Of a stretch of 23,551 nucleotides of DNA, positions 1-7,605 are shown piece after piece. Below the pieces are notes generated by a model. The model was not told the DNA's origin, did not search any database, and worked only from the letters and a program-made list of their open reading frames with translations. Position 1 is the first letter of the stretch. Each line of letters opens with the position of its first letter. Origin of the DNA: an uncultured Collinsella sp. (lineage in GTDB: Bacteria; Actinomycetota; Coriobacteriia; Coriobacteriales; Coriobacteriaceae); NCBI GenBank assembly GCA_905199225.1, contig CAJKFS010000037.1:1-23551 (forward strand), in the 5' to 3' direction. The position numbers and the translations under genes were made by a program.

Positions 1-55
1 GAGCGTCCGGCTGATAACCGGGAGGTCACAAGTTCGAATCTTGTCAGGTCCACCA
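1..55 (+). tRNA. tRNA-Ile (GAT), 3' part, cut by the window edge
   Basis: The 55 bases are identical to the last 55 bases of the complete tRNA-Ile at 203-279. They cover the anticodon arm (anticodon GAT at 13-15), the T arm and a genome-encoded CCA at 53-55. The 5' third lies outside the window. It belongs to an Ile-Ala-Ile group in which the two Ile genes appear to be exact duplicates. Confidence 0.95.
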
Positions 56-66
56 CTTTCTTTCGC

Positions 67-111
67 AATAAACACCCCAGCGAGAGCCGAGTCGCCGCTG
101 GGGTGTTTATT
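67..111 (+). terminator. Perfect 15-bp hairpin between tRNA-Ile and tRNA-Ala
   Basis: Bases 67-81 (AATAAACACCCCAGC) pair perfectly with 97-111, with a 15-base loop. The GC core is flanked by A/T pairs on both sides, so it could end transcription on either strand. It would separate the first tRNA-Ile from the Ala-Ile pair. The uridine tract is short (TTTATT), so this may be a processing or partial terminator structure. Confidence 0.6.
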
Positions 112-122
112 ACTGTCTCCGT

Positions 123-198
123 GGGGGTTTAGCTCAGCTGGGAGAGCGCGGGCTTTGCAAGCCTGAGGTCAGGGGTTCGATCCCCCTAACCTCCACCA
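123..198 (+). tRNA. tRNA-Ala (TGC)
   Basis: A complete 76-nt cloverleaf with an encoded CCA end (196-198). The acceptor stem GGGGGTT pairs with AACCTCC and contains the G3:U70 wobble pair that marks alanine tRNAs. The anticodon TGC is at 156-158 and the T-loop GGTTCGATCC is intact. It lies 4 bases upstream of the second tRNA-Ile, so the two are very probably cotranscribed. Confidence 0.97.
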
Positions 199-202
199 TG
201 AT

Positions 203-279
203 GGACCTGTAGCTCAGTTGGTTAGAGCGTCCGGCTGATAACCGGGAGGTCACAAGTTCGAATCTTGTCAGGTCCACCA
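203..279 (+). tRNA. tRNA-Ile (GAT)
   Basis: A complete 77-nt cloverleaf: acceptor GGACCTG pairs with CAGGTCC, discriminator A276, encoded CCA at 277-279, anticodon GAT at 237-239. The Ala/Ile pairing resembles the pair usually found in 16S-23S spacers, but no rRNA is seen here. The terminator at 294-323 follows. Confidence 0.97.
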
Positions 280-293
280 TCAAAACTGTGAAG

Positions 294-355
294 AGCCTTG
301 GGGCGTTGCCTCGGGGCTTTTTTCTTACCTACTGAAAGTAGTCAAAAAAGCCCCG
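294..355 (+). terminator. Composite terminator after the tRNA group, with mirrored copy
   Basis: An 11-bp G-U-containing stem (294-304 with 308-318, loop GTT) runs into six T residues (318-323). The segment CGGGGCTTTTTT at 312-323 is repeated as its exact reverse complement at 344-355, with a small hairpin (329-333/337-341) between them. The whole could stop transcription from either side and insulates the tRNA genes from the next gene. Confidence 0.75.
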
Positions 356-377
356 TCCCAAATTAACTACTTTGATT

Positions 378-407
378 TTGTGTGCTGGGCGAAAGATTGG
401 GTAGTAT
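378..407 (+). promoter_or_regulatory. Possible promoter for the bifunctional-nuclease gene
   Basis: TTGTGT at 378-383 and TAGTAT at 402-407 are separated by 18 bases, about 55 bases before the start codon. The match to a sigma-70 type consensus is moderate. It sits just downstream of the composite terminator, where a new promoter is expected. Confidence 0.35.
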
Positions 408-463
408 AGCTATTCAATGCGGCGGGCTGCCGCGTGTTAACCGCTACGTACCGGAGGTGTTCC

Positions 464-964
464 ATGGTTCGTGTCGACATAGAGACCATCGTCATGGCCG
501 CCGGTCCCGTGCCATCGCTTATCGTACTTCGTGAGCGCAGCAACAAATCGGACTCGCCCGCGCCGCTGCGTTCCCTTTCCATTCAGACTGGTTCGTTTGA
601 AGCTGCTGCCATCAGCCGCGGCATCGATAGCGGCCGCGCCGAGCGCCCGATTACCCATGACCTGCTGCTCGATACCGTTGACGCCCTGGGCGCCAAGCTC
701 GAGCGCATCGAGATCGTTCGCGCCGAGCCGCCGGTGTTCTACGCGACGATCGTCGTACTGGCCGATGGCGAGGAGCGCAAGATCGACGCTCGTCCCAGTG
801 ATGCCATTGCCCTTGCCGTGCGCAGCAATGCCCCCATGTTTGTGGAGGACGACATCATGAATCGCCTGGGCACTGTTTCCACCCACGCCGAGGAAGTCGA
901 CGACGAGCAGGAGTTCGAGAAGTTCGACGAGTTCGTCCATACGCTCTCCCCCGATGACTTCTAA
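464..964 (+). CDS. Bifunctional nuclease (BFN / DUF151) family protein
   Basis: A 166-residue cytosolic protein. The central part (about residues 70-145) carries the DUF151 signature: a stretch reading VFYATIVV, then a turn with DGEERKIDARPSDAIALAVRS, followed by an acidic tail. Family members have been reported with DNase/RNase activity, but the physiological role is unclear in most bacteria. The ATG at 464 is chosen because GGAGGT at 453-458 precedes it by 5 bases; an in-frame GTG at 434 has no ribosome binding site. The stop is directly followed by the ATG of an alternative start for the next gene, so the two are probably cotranscribed. Family assignment is firm, function is not. Confidence 0.85.
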   Translation: MVRVDIETIVMAAGPVPSLIVLRERSNKSDSPAPLRSLSIQTGSFEAAAISRGIDSGRAERPITHDLLLDTVDALGAKLERIEIVRAEPPVFYATIVVLADGEERKIDARPSDAIALAVRSNAPMFVEDDIMNRLGTVSTHAEEVDDEQEFEKFDEFVHTLSPDDF

Positions 965-994
965 ATGTCTGGCACGCGAGCGGAGAGGTCGCTG

Positions 995-1351
995 ATGGGT
1001 ACCCGCGTATCGGCTGAAGCGGCCGCCATCGCGCGTGAAGCCCAGATGCGCTCGGAGGCTTCTGAGGCGGCTCGCATTGCCTATGTGACGCAGGCCCGCA
1101 CTCTTCGCGAGCGCCGCGGCTCGTTTATCAAGATGGTTGTCGTCTCCGCCCTTGTCGCGGCAATCTGCTCGCGCCTTCGTGGTACAGTTGGTGCGCTTGG
1201 GTTTTCGATTTCAACAGGCTTGGTAATCTGGGGTGTGGTCGATGCAGTAATGCTGACCAACCATATCAAGGTACTCGACAAGCGCGCGATGGATATGATG
1301 CGCGCCCGCGACGCTGCCGCCAAGATCGCTGCCGAGGCACAAGAACTGTAA
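995..1351 (+). CDS. Small two-helix membrane protein, function unknown
   Basis: A 118-residue protein that I do not recognise. The N-terminal ~42 residues are Ala/Glu/Arg-rich and probably helical. Two hydrophobic segments (about residues 44-60 and 66-87) form a membrane hairpin, followed by a charged, Ala-rich helical tail. The ATG at 995 is preferred because GGAGAGG (982-988) precedes it by 6 bases. The in-frame ATG at 965 abuts the previous stop and has no Shine-Dalgarno. It sits in a likely operon between the bifunctional nuclease and the gene at 1382. Confidence 0.7.
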   Translation: MGTRVSAEAAAIAREAQMRSEASEAARIAYVTQARTLRERRGSFIKMVVVSALVAAICSRLRGTVGALGFSISTGLVIWGVVDAVMLTNHIKVLDKRAMDMMRARDAAAKIAAEAQEL

Positions 1352-1381
1352 CGACGCCGGACTCGATGGGAAGGTCTAAAG

Positions 1382-1831
1382 ATGGCACAGGATATGCAGG
1401 ACGCCGGTAACGTCTCCGCCGAGCTCGACGCCATGGTGTGTGACCTGATTGGTGCGTTCTTGGACGACCTTGCCGCCGGCGAGAATCCGGGCGTAGTTGT
1501 GGCGATCGAGGACGCTGCTTCCAACCGATATCTGGCGGCGCTCGACGAGGACGGCGAAGAGGCGTGCCTCGAGGCGGCCACCAACTTTATCTCCGAGCAC
1601 AAGATGGGTCTTAAGGACGAGGGCCTGGGCCGCATCGCCCGCTATGCCATCGGCTACACCGGTTGTGTCGAGATTGACGGCGGCTACCACGACGCTCTGC
1701 TCGTGAGTTTCTTTGAGACGGCGCTCGAGAGCGGTTTTTCGGCATATGTGCTGTATGAGGGCATGGGCGCCGGCGATGGTTTTATGTGGAGCGACCCTGA
1801 ACCTGCAGGTGAGGAAACCCCTCTTATCTAA
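1382..1831 (+). CDS. Conserved-looking soluble protein, function unknown
   Basis: A 149-residue acidic protein with no signal peptide or membrane segment. The C-terminal third has a distinctive aromatic/Gly-rich run (GFSAYVLYEGMGAGDGFMWS) ending in an acidic Pro/Glu tail. I do not recognise a family. Codon use matches its neighbours and an AAGGT-like ribosome binding site precedes the ATG. It lies 30 bases after the small membrane protein, and the gap before typA (1832-1948) is A/T-rich and could hold the typA promoter. A role linked to either neighbour is not shown by the sequence. Confidence 0.65.
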   Translation: MAQDMQDAGNVSAELDAMVCDLIGAFLDDLAAGENPGVVVAIEDAASNRYLAALDEDGEEACLEAATNFISEHKMGLKDEGLGRIARYAIGYTGCVEIDGGYHDALLVSFFETALESGFSAYVLYEGMGAGDGFMWSDPEPAGEETPLI

Positions 1832-1948
1832 AATCGCTAAAATAAACGAGTTTTCGGTAAAAGGCTCAATATTCCCGCTGAGCGTTGTGTTGCTGGGCGG
1901 GTCGCATACGCGTGCCGTTTGTATATAGATAGAAGATAGGGGAACTAC

Positions 1949-3787
<1,839 letters not shown>

Positions 3788-3814
3788 GCGCTGGGGCTTA
3801 TAACCGCCAATAAG

Positions 3815-3849
3815 AAAGGGCGTCGACCGCAATGGTCGGCGCCCTTTTT
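3815..3849 (+). terminator. Intrinsic terminator of typA
   Basis: AAAGGGCGTCGACC pairs with GGTCGGCGCCCTTT (one G-U pair) around a GCAAT loop, and the 3' arm runs into five T residues. It lies 27 bases after the typA stop codon. Confidence 0.9.
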
Positions 3850-3910
3850 GGTGCAATGGGGTCAGGATGCTTTGCACCACCACAAAGGTGCCTGGCCCTT
3901 TTGTGGTGGT
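3850..3910. repeat. REP-like palindrome between convergent genes
   Basis: ACCACCACAAAGG (3877-3889) pairs with the sequence ending TTTGTGGTGGT (3900-3910), 13 bp with one bulged base and the 8-base loop TGCCTGGC. A second, mutually exclusive stem GGTGCAA/TTGCACC (3850-3856 with 3872-3878) overlaps its left arm. GGGTCAGG and CCTGGCCC also face each other. The element lies 7 bases beyond the stop of the - strand gene and could serve as its terminator on that strand, although the T-run is short. The elaborate symmetry suggests a dispersed palindromic repeat. Confidence 0.5.
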
Positions 3911-3916
3911 TAGCGG

Positions 3917-5062
3917 CTAGGCGGAGGGAAGGCCCGGGGTGTTGGCGGCCTGCTGCGGCTTGAGGTGGGCGTTGCGCCAGATGATCTGGATAACGTAGCC
4001 GAGCATAAAGACAAAGGCCACGCCGCTGATGAAGCCGCCTACGAGGGGAAGCCCCGTGAGGGCGCCTACGATTATGCCGCCCACGGCTGCCATGGCGTAG
4101 CGGTTCTGGTTGTGTCCGACCATGCGGGCGAGTGCGCACCCCGCAAAGGCACTCGACACCAACGCAATGCCGATAACGCCGCACAAGAGTGTTCCGGCAA
4201 GCGACAGACCAGCGATAGAGATAATCAGCAGTAGGACGGCGGGGGCGATAGCAATCGTACCCAGAAGACCGCTCACCCACAGGGGTGTGGGGTGCTGGCG
4301 GAGCATGCCGGCGGCGCTGGCGGTCGCACGCGGGAAGACGAGCTCGAGTAGCAGGGCGACAAAGCAGGTGGAAAGCGCCGCGGCGACGATGCCGCCGATG
4401 ACATCGTTGACGGTGGAGGTGTCCTCGTTCTCGGTGCGGTCGATCTTGAGCGCGCCAACTTCAGCGCCCTCTGCGCGCTCGGGATCCTCGGAAACGTGCG
4501 CGTTTACGGTGCCGGTGATGTGAGCGTTTTTGCCCAAGATGAGTTTATCGGCCCAAACCTCAACATCGCCATCGACCGTGCCATCGATAGTCACGGTATT
4601 GCCTGCGAGCGCTGCCGACTTGACGGAGCCGCGCAGGGCAACCGTCTCGCCTGCCGCATAGAAACAGCTGGCGGTGCTGTCGGAATTGAGAACGACGTGC
4701 TGGCCCGCGACGGTCACGCTGCCATCAACCGTGGTCTGGGCGATATCGATGGTGCGCGCTGCTAGGCGGACGGCGCCGCCCACCGTGCAGTCGCGGATGG
4801 AGAGGCTCTCGCCCGCCGCGATAATGTCGCGGTCGATGGAGGCATCGTCCAAATCGAGGCCCTGGCCTGCCCAGTACAGATCGCCTTCGACGCCGGACGG
4901 ATTGGAGTCACTGTCGGTCGCAAGAACATTGCCTGCGGTGTCCGTGCCGGCGAACGACGCCGTGGGAAGCGCGGTGATCGCCAGCGCGATGAGCGCGAAT
5001 GCCATAAGCAGGCAGCGACGCATCTTGTGTGACGGCGTCGCCGCGGTTTGATTGAAAGCCAT
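3917..5062 (-). CDS. Secreted bactofilin-like repeat protein with membrane C-terminal domain
   Basis: 381 residues. A signal peptide (about 1-38, hydrophobic LLMAFALIALAITAL, probable cleavage after SFA) leads to an exported region (~60-185) built of short repeats such as VGGAVRL, IDGTVDGDVEV and ITGTVNAHV. This pattern is typical of bactofilin/polymer-forming right-handed beta-helices. A short acidic linker follows, then about four hydrophobic helices (~220-370) rich in Gly, and a short cytosolic tail. The ATG at 5062 is supported by AAAGGA seven bases upstream on this strand. Proteins of this layout are usually annotated as hypothetical. A role in envelope organisation is inference. Confidence 0.75.
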   Translation of the reverse strand: MAFNQTAATPSHKMRRCLLMAFALIALAITALPTASFAGTDTAGNVLATDSDSNPSGVEGDLYWAGQGLDLDDASIDRDIIAAGESLSIRDCTVGGAVRLAARTIDIAQTTVDGSVTVAGQHVVLNSDSTASCFYAAGETVALRGSVKSAALAGNTVTIDGTVDGDVEVWADKLILGKNAHITGTVNAHVSEDPERAEGAEVGALKIDRTENEDTSTVNDVIGGIVAAALSTCFVALLLELVFPRATASAAGMLRQHPTPLWVSGLLGTIAIAPAVLLLIISIAGLSLAGTLLCGVIGIALVSSAFAGCALARMVGHNQNRYAMAAVGGIIVGALTGLPLVGGFISGVAFVFMLGYVIQIIWRNAHLKPQQAANTPGLPSA

Positions 5063-5075
5063 GGTTGATCCTTTT

Positions 5076-5100
5076 GTTAGGTGTTCGGCATATACCTAAC
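5076..5100 (-). promoter_or_regulatory. Inverted repeat in the leader of the bactofilin-like gene
   Basis: GTTAGGT (5076-5082) and ACCTAAC (5094-5100) form a perfect 7-bp inverted repeat with an 11-base spacer. It ends a few bases upstream of the ribosome binding site on the - strand. The inner TATATG could be part of a -10 box. It may be an operator or a leader hairpin. Confidence 0.35.
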
Positions 5101-5125
5101 AGGGTACCCAACGTGCGGGCGCTCT

Positions 5126-5142
5126 AAAAGAACCTCTCGGTT
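5126..5142 (-). terminator. Weak terminator after the TRIC channel gene
   Basis: On the - strand AACC, loop GAGA, GGTT is followed by CTTTT. The stem is only 4 bp, so termination would be partial. It lies 28 bases after the stop of the gene at 5170-5859 and before the next - strand gene. Confidence 0.3.
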
Positions 5143-5169
5143 GCATTTCGAAGGGTCGTGCCGTGCTGT

Positions 5170-5859
5170 TTACTTTTTACGGTGCAAGAAGCGCGCGATA
5201 TCTTCTTCGGTGGGGCTTTTGATGTCAAAGCGCAGCGAGAGCCAGCGCAGACCCATGGTCACGACAACGCATACGACCAGCGCGGCGACATTGCTCATGA
5301 TGCCGCTCATAACGAGACACACATAGCTTGTCGATCCGGCGATGGCGGCGATGGCATAAAAGTTAGTACGTTGGAAAATGCCCGGAACCACGCCCATAAA
5401 GCCGTCGCGCAACATGCCGCCGCCCACCGCGGTAAAAAAGCCCATCATGATGCACACCGCCGGTGCAAAGCCGTAGACAAGCGCCTTGTCCGCTCCGGTG
5501 GCGGCATAGATGCCGACCGAGATGATGTCGAGCAGGGGAATGAGTTTTTCGGGTTTGTCGACGATTGCCGGGAAAATGTAGATGATGGCTGCCGTGGCAA
5601 TGGAAAGCGGGAGCGCCATCGGCTGGTTGAGGATGTAGACGTTGCCCACCTGCAGCGTCATATCGCGCAAAAGACCGCCGCCCAGGCCGCAAACCACCGC
5701 GAGCGCAACTGCACCCACCAGGTCGAGTTTGTGCTCGCGCGCAACCAGTACACCCGAGATCGATGCAGCGACAACGGCGAACATCTCGAGCCAAAACGGA
5801 ATAGCGACCATGGCATCCGAGGCATGTGAGGTAATGGTCATAGCGGCGACGACGGGCAA
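5170..5859 (-). CDS. TRIC / UPF0126 (YadS-like) family membrane channel protein
   Basis: 229 residues, close to the family norm. There are seven hydrophobic segments organised as two homologous halves, each with the family's glycine motif: GLGGGLLRD in the first half and AVGGGMLRD in the second. Prokaryotic members are trimeric intracellular-cation-channel homologues that conduct K+/Na+. The start is set at a TTG (5859-5857) because AAAGGA lies seven bases before it on this strand. The next in-frame ATG (5841-5839) has no ribosome binding site. The reading frame stays open further upstream into the inverted repeat at 5991, but that extension is hydrophilic and unlike the family. It may be cotranscribed with the gene at 3917-5062. 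Confidence 0.85.
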   Translation of the reverse strand: MPVVAAMTITSHASDAMVAIPFWLEMFAVVAASISGVLVAREHKLDLVGAVALAVVCGLGGGLLRDMTLQVGNVYILNQPMALPLSIATAAIIYIFPAIVDKPEKLIPLLDIISVGIYAATGADKALVYGFAPAVCIMMGFFTAVGGGMLRDGFMGVVPGIFQRTNFYAIAAIAGSTSYVCLVMSGIMSNVAALVVCVVVTMGLRWLSLRFDIKSPTEEDIARFLHRKK

Positions 5860-5990
5860 GATGGGGTCCTTTGGATTACGGATTTGGACAATGCCCGTAC
5901 ATAGTACATGTTCAGCGCCGATTGCGACCCTATTGCTCGGCAAACGGTTGGCAGCGGATGCTGACATGGCATTGCTGGAATGCCAGGGAT
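5860..5990. other. Upstream region of the TRIC gene
   Basis: 131 bases between the TRIC start and the left inverted repeat. On the - strand a TACTAT at about 30-40 bases before the start codon could be a -10 box; no clear -35 is seen. No gene is supported here. Confidence 0.3.
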
Positions 5991-6071
5991 CCAAAACATG
6001 TACGTCACCCTCCAAAAACGGCATTTTTCGACATCTTTGGAGGCGGACGTACATGTTTGGATTGAGCTCAC
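5991..6071. repeat. Left copy of the palindromic inverted repeat
   Basis: Contains the arms ACATGTACGTC (5996-6006) and GACGTACATGT (6046-6056), plus the inner arms CCTCCAAA and TTTGGAGG, around a loop of about 18 bases. The gene-facing tail is GGATTGAGCTCAC. It matches the reverse complement of 7182-7261. Confidence 0.85.
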
Positions 6072-6078
6072 AGCATGA

Positions 6079-6108
6079 GTGAGTTGATTTACTCACATCC
6101 GGTATATT
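6079..6108 (+). promoter_or_regulatory. Small hairpin and -10-like box before the gene at 6164
   Basis: GTGAGT (6079-6084) pairs with ACTCAC (6091-6096). TATATT at 6103-6108 resembles a -10 box about 55 bases before the start codon. No good -35 box is present, so the promoter assignment is weak. Confidence 0.25.
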
Positions 6109-6163
6109 TCCCCACTTCAACGGACATAAGAGTTGGATACCGGCTCAGAGCGAGAGGCCCTCA

Positions 6164-7171
6164 ATGGATACCCCTGTTCTCATTTCGCATAAAACCGCAT
6201 GGCTTGTCCATCATGCACCCCAGAATTTGGTTCAGTCTCTTGCGCGGCACGACTACCAGATAGGCGCACAAGGCATCTCCACCCAGCAACGTGTTGCGCG
6301 CATACGACAGGCCCTTACCGACTGCGGCATTCCGTCCGATATGCTTAAGACTATCGATATCGCGGTTGTATTCGAATTTGAGCGAATTCGTACCAAAGGC
6401 GTCGTTTGCCACATTCTTGGACAAAATCTTCCCTACGAGCATATTAACGAGTTGACGCCCGGAATCTTCATCACCGACGAAGCCTTCGCCTTCGTGCTCG
6501 CTGCCGAGTGGATGGATAGGATCGAATATCTCGAATATGGCTATGAAGTTTGCGGCGATTATCGCATGAGGCTCAATCCCGCCGACCCTTATACCGAGCA
6601 ACCAGCCACCACCTCCAAGGATGAAATAACCGAACTGCTCGATCGGCACCCCGGCAAACCCGGTGCCACACGTGCACGGCTCGCGCTCAGGCACATCTAC
6701 GATCGCTCGGCCTCGCCTATGGAGACCGCTTCGGCAATCGCCCTCTCGCTCCCAACAAGCGAAGGCGGCGTTGGCATCCGAGGTGTCGAACTCAACAAAC
6801 CGCTCGAGATCCCTCAACGTCTCTGGCATTGCGCCAAAGCTCGAACGCTCAAAATCGATGCGCTCGTGACCTATAAGCGCAGGGCGCTCGGTATCGAATA
6901 TAAGGGCGGTTTTCACGATGAGCTCGAGCGCAAGGGAGCAGATGCGGAGCGAGAGGCCGTTCTCTCCCAAATGGGATATCGAATCGTTACGCTCACTTCG
7001 GCTCAGTTCGGCAGCCAGCTCGCCTTTCACCGCGCCATGAACAACATTCGCGAAGCACTCGGCATGCCTCGCTGTACCGACACCGGGTACCAGAGAAAAC
7101 AAAACGAACTACGCAAGGCACTTATCCGCAACTGGAAAAGCGTACGAGACGAGGAGGCACCTTCCGAATAG
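6164..7171 (+). CDS. AbiEi-like / DUF559 (Vsr-like) PD-(D/E)xK protein
   Basis: 335 residues, soluble. The N-terminal half (ISHKTAWLVHHAP, then a region ending PGIFITDEAFAFVLAAEW) looks like the C-terminal part of AbiEi-type antitoxin proteins. The segment GKPGATRARLALRHIYDRSASPMET (about 164-187) has the RPG...AL...RS.SPxE pattern that precedes DUF559 domains. The C-terminal domain (~190-290) has D232, an E-x-K at E245-Y-K247 followed by GG and H251, then D260, R263 and MGYRIVTLT, as in the Vsr/DUF559 nuclease fold. The RBS GAGAGG (6152-6157) supports the ATG. The gene stands alone between the inverted repeats with no partner toxin. Nuclease activity and any role in mobility or defence are inference. 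Confidence 0.7.
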   Translation: MDTPVLISHKTAWLVHHAPQNLVQSLARHDYQIGAQGISTQQRVARIRQALTDCGIPSDMLKTIDIAVVFEFERIRTKGVVCHILGQNLPYEHINELTPGIFITDEAFAFVLAAEWMDRIEYLEYGYEVCGDYRMRLNPADPYTEQPATTSKDEITELLDRHPGKPGATRARLALRHIYDRSASPMETASAIALSLPTSEGGVGIRGVELNKPLEIPQRLWHCAKARTLKIDALVTYKRRALGIEYKGGFHDELERKGADAEREAVLSQMGYRIVTLTSAQFGSQLAFHRAMNNIREALGMPRCTDTGYQRKQNELRKALIRNWKSVRDEEAPSE

Positions 7172-7181
7172 CGCCGCTCCC

Positions 7182-7261
7182 GTGAGCTCAATCCAAACGT
7201 GTACGTCAGCCTCCAAAGATGTCGAAAAATGTCGTTTTTTGAGGCTGACGTACATGTTTGG
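7182..7261. repeat. Right copy of the palindromic inverted repeat
   Basis: Starts 11 bases after the stop codon of the gene at 6164-7171 with the tail GTGAGCTCAATCC. The arms GTGTACGTCAGCCTC and GAGGCTGACGTACAT follow around a loop that includes GATGTCGAAAAATGTCG. It could also act as a 3' hairpin for that transcript, but lacks a strong T-run. Confidence 0.85.
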
Positions 7262-7293
7262 GGAAGCGTGGGATCGAGACGTATTTCGATAAC

Positions 7294-7320
7294 AAAAAAG
7301 CTCCCATTCTTGGGAGCTTT
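7294..7320 (-). terminator. Intrinsic terminator of tRNA-Ser (CGA)
   Basis: AAAGCTCCCA (7297-7306) pairs with TGGGAGCTTT (7311-7320) around a 4-base loop. On the - strand the 3' arm runs into six T residues. It lies 12 bases after the tRNA 3' end. Confidence 0.9.
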
Positions 7321-7331
7321 CTCAACCAAAA

Positions 7332-7422
7332 TGGCGGAGGAGGAGGGATTCGAACCCTCGTGACCTTATACAGGCCAAACGGTTTTCGAGACCGCCGCAT
7401 TCAACCACTCTGCCACCCCTCC
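7332..7422 (-). tRNA. tRNA-Ser (CGA)
   Basis: 91 nt with the long variable arm of class II tRNAs and an encoded CCA (7332-7334 on the complement). The acceptor GGAGGGG pairs with CTCCTCC with one G-U. The anticodon CGA is read from 7386-7388. It lies downstream of tRNA-Ser (GGA) on the same strand. Confidence 0.96.
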
Positions 7423-7431
7423 GCGTGGGGT

Positions 7432-7461
7432 AAAAACAAAGCAGGCTCGAAGGCCTGCTTT
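7432..7461 (-). terminator. Intrinsic terminator of tRNA-Ser (GGA)
   Basis: AAAGCAGGC (7438-7446) pairs perfectly with GCCTGCTTT (7453-7461). On the - strand it is followed by GTTTTT. It lies between the two serine tRNA genes, so either the second has its own promoter or it depends on read-through. Confidence 0.85.
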
Positions 7462-7470
7462 GGAATTAAC

Positions 7471-7561
7471 TGGCGGAGAGTCAGGGATTTGAACCCTGGA
7501 GACGCTTTTGACGCCTACACGATTTCCAATCGTGCTCCTTCGGCCACTCGGACAACTCTCC
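7471..7561 (-). tRNA. tRNA-Ser (GGA)
   Basis: 91 nt, class II, with encoded CCA. The acceptor GGAGAGT pairs with ACTCTCC, and the anticodon GGA is read from 7525-7527. The T-loop GGTTCAAATCC is intact. A promoter lies just upstream on the same strand. Confidence 0.96.
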
Positions 7562-7577
7562 GTTAAATGCGAAAGTT

Positions 7578-7605
7578 AGTATACACGAGGAATCGCAAGG
7601 TGCAA
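7578..7605 (-). promoter_or_regulatory. Promoter of the tRNA-Ser genes
   Basis: On the - strand TTGCAC (7605-7600) and TATACT (7583-7578) are separated by 16 bases. Transcription would start about 10 bases before the mature tRNA 5' end. Confidence 0.65.

Larger units (their letters stand above)
5991..7261. mobile_element. Inverted-repeat-bounded unit carrying a PD-(D/E)xK-like gene
   Basis: Two copies of an ~80-bp sequence, 5991-6071 and 7182-7261, face each other in inverted orientation around the single gene at 6164-7171. They match at all but about five bases and one one-base indel. Each copy is also an imperfect palindrome (outer arms ACATGTACGTC... GACGTACATGT), and both carry the asymmetric tail GTGAGCTCAATCC on the gene-facing side, which fixes their orientation. 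The layout resembles an insertion sequence or a REP-RAYT unit, but the gene is not a recognisable transposase. No adjacent target-site duplication was found. That it moves as a unit is inference. Confidence 0.55.

Noticed and set aside
5860..6120. N-terminal extension of the TRIC protein to a start at 6120
   Set aside because: It would read through the left inverted repeat and add a hydrophilic segment not found in the family. The TTG at 5859 has a good Shine-Dalgarno.
5985..7275. GGGATC at 5986-5991 and 7270-7275 as a target duplication of the repeat-bounded unit
   Set aside because: The right copy is eight bases away from the repeat end and the left overlaps the repeat by a base. Six-base matches are likely by chance.
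7262..7334. Integration of the repeat-bounded unit at the tRNA-Ser 3' end
   Set aside because: The unit ends about 70 bases from the tRNA, no copy of the tRNA 3' end occurs at its far side, and no integrase is present.
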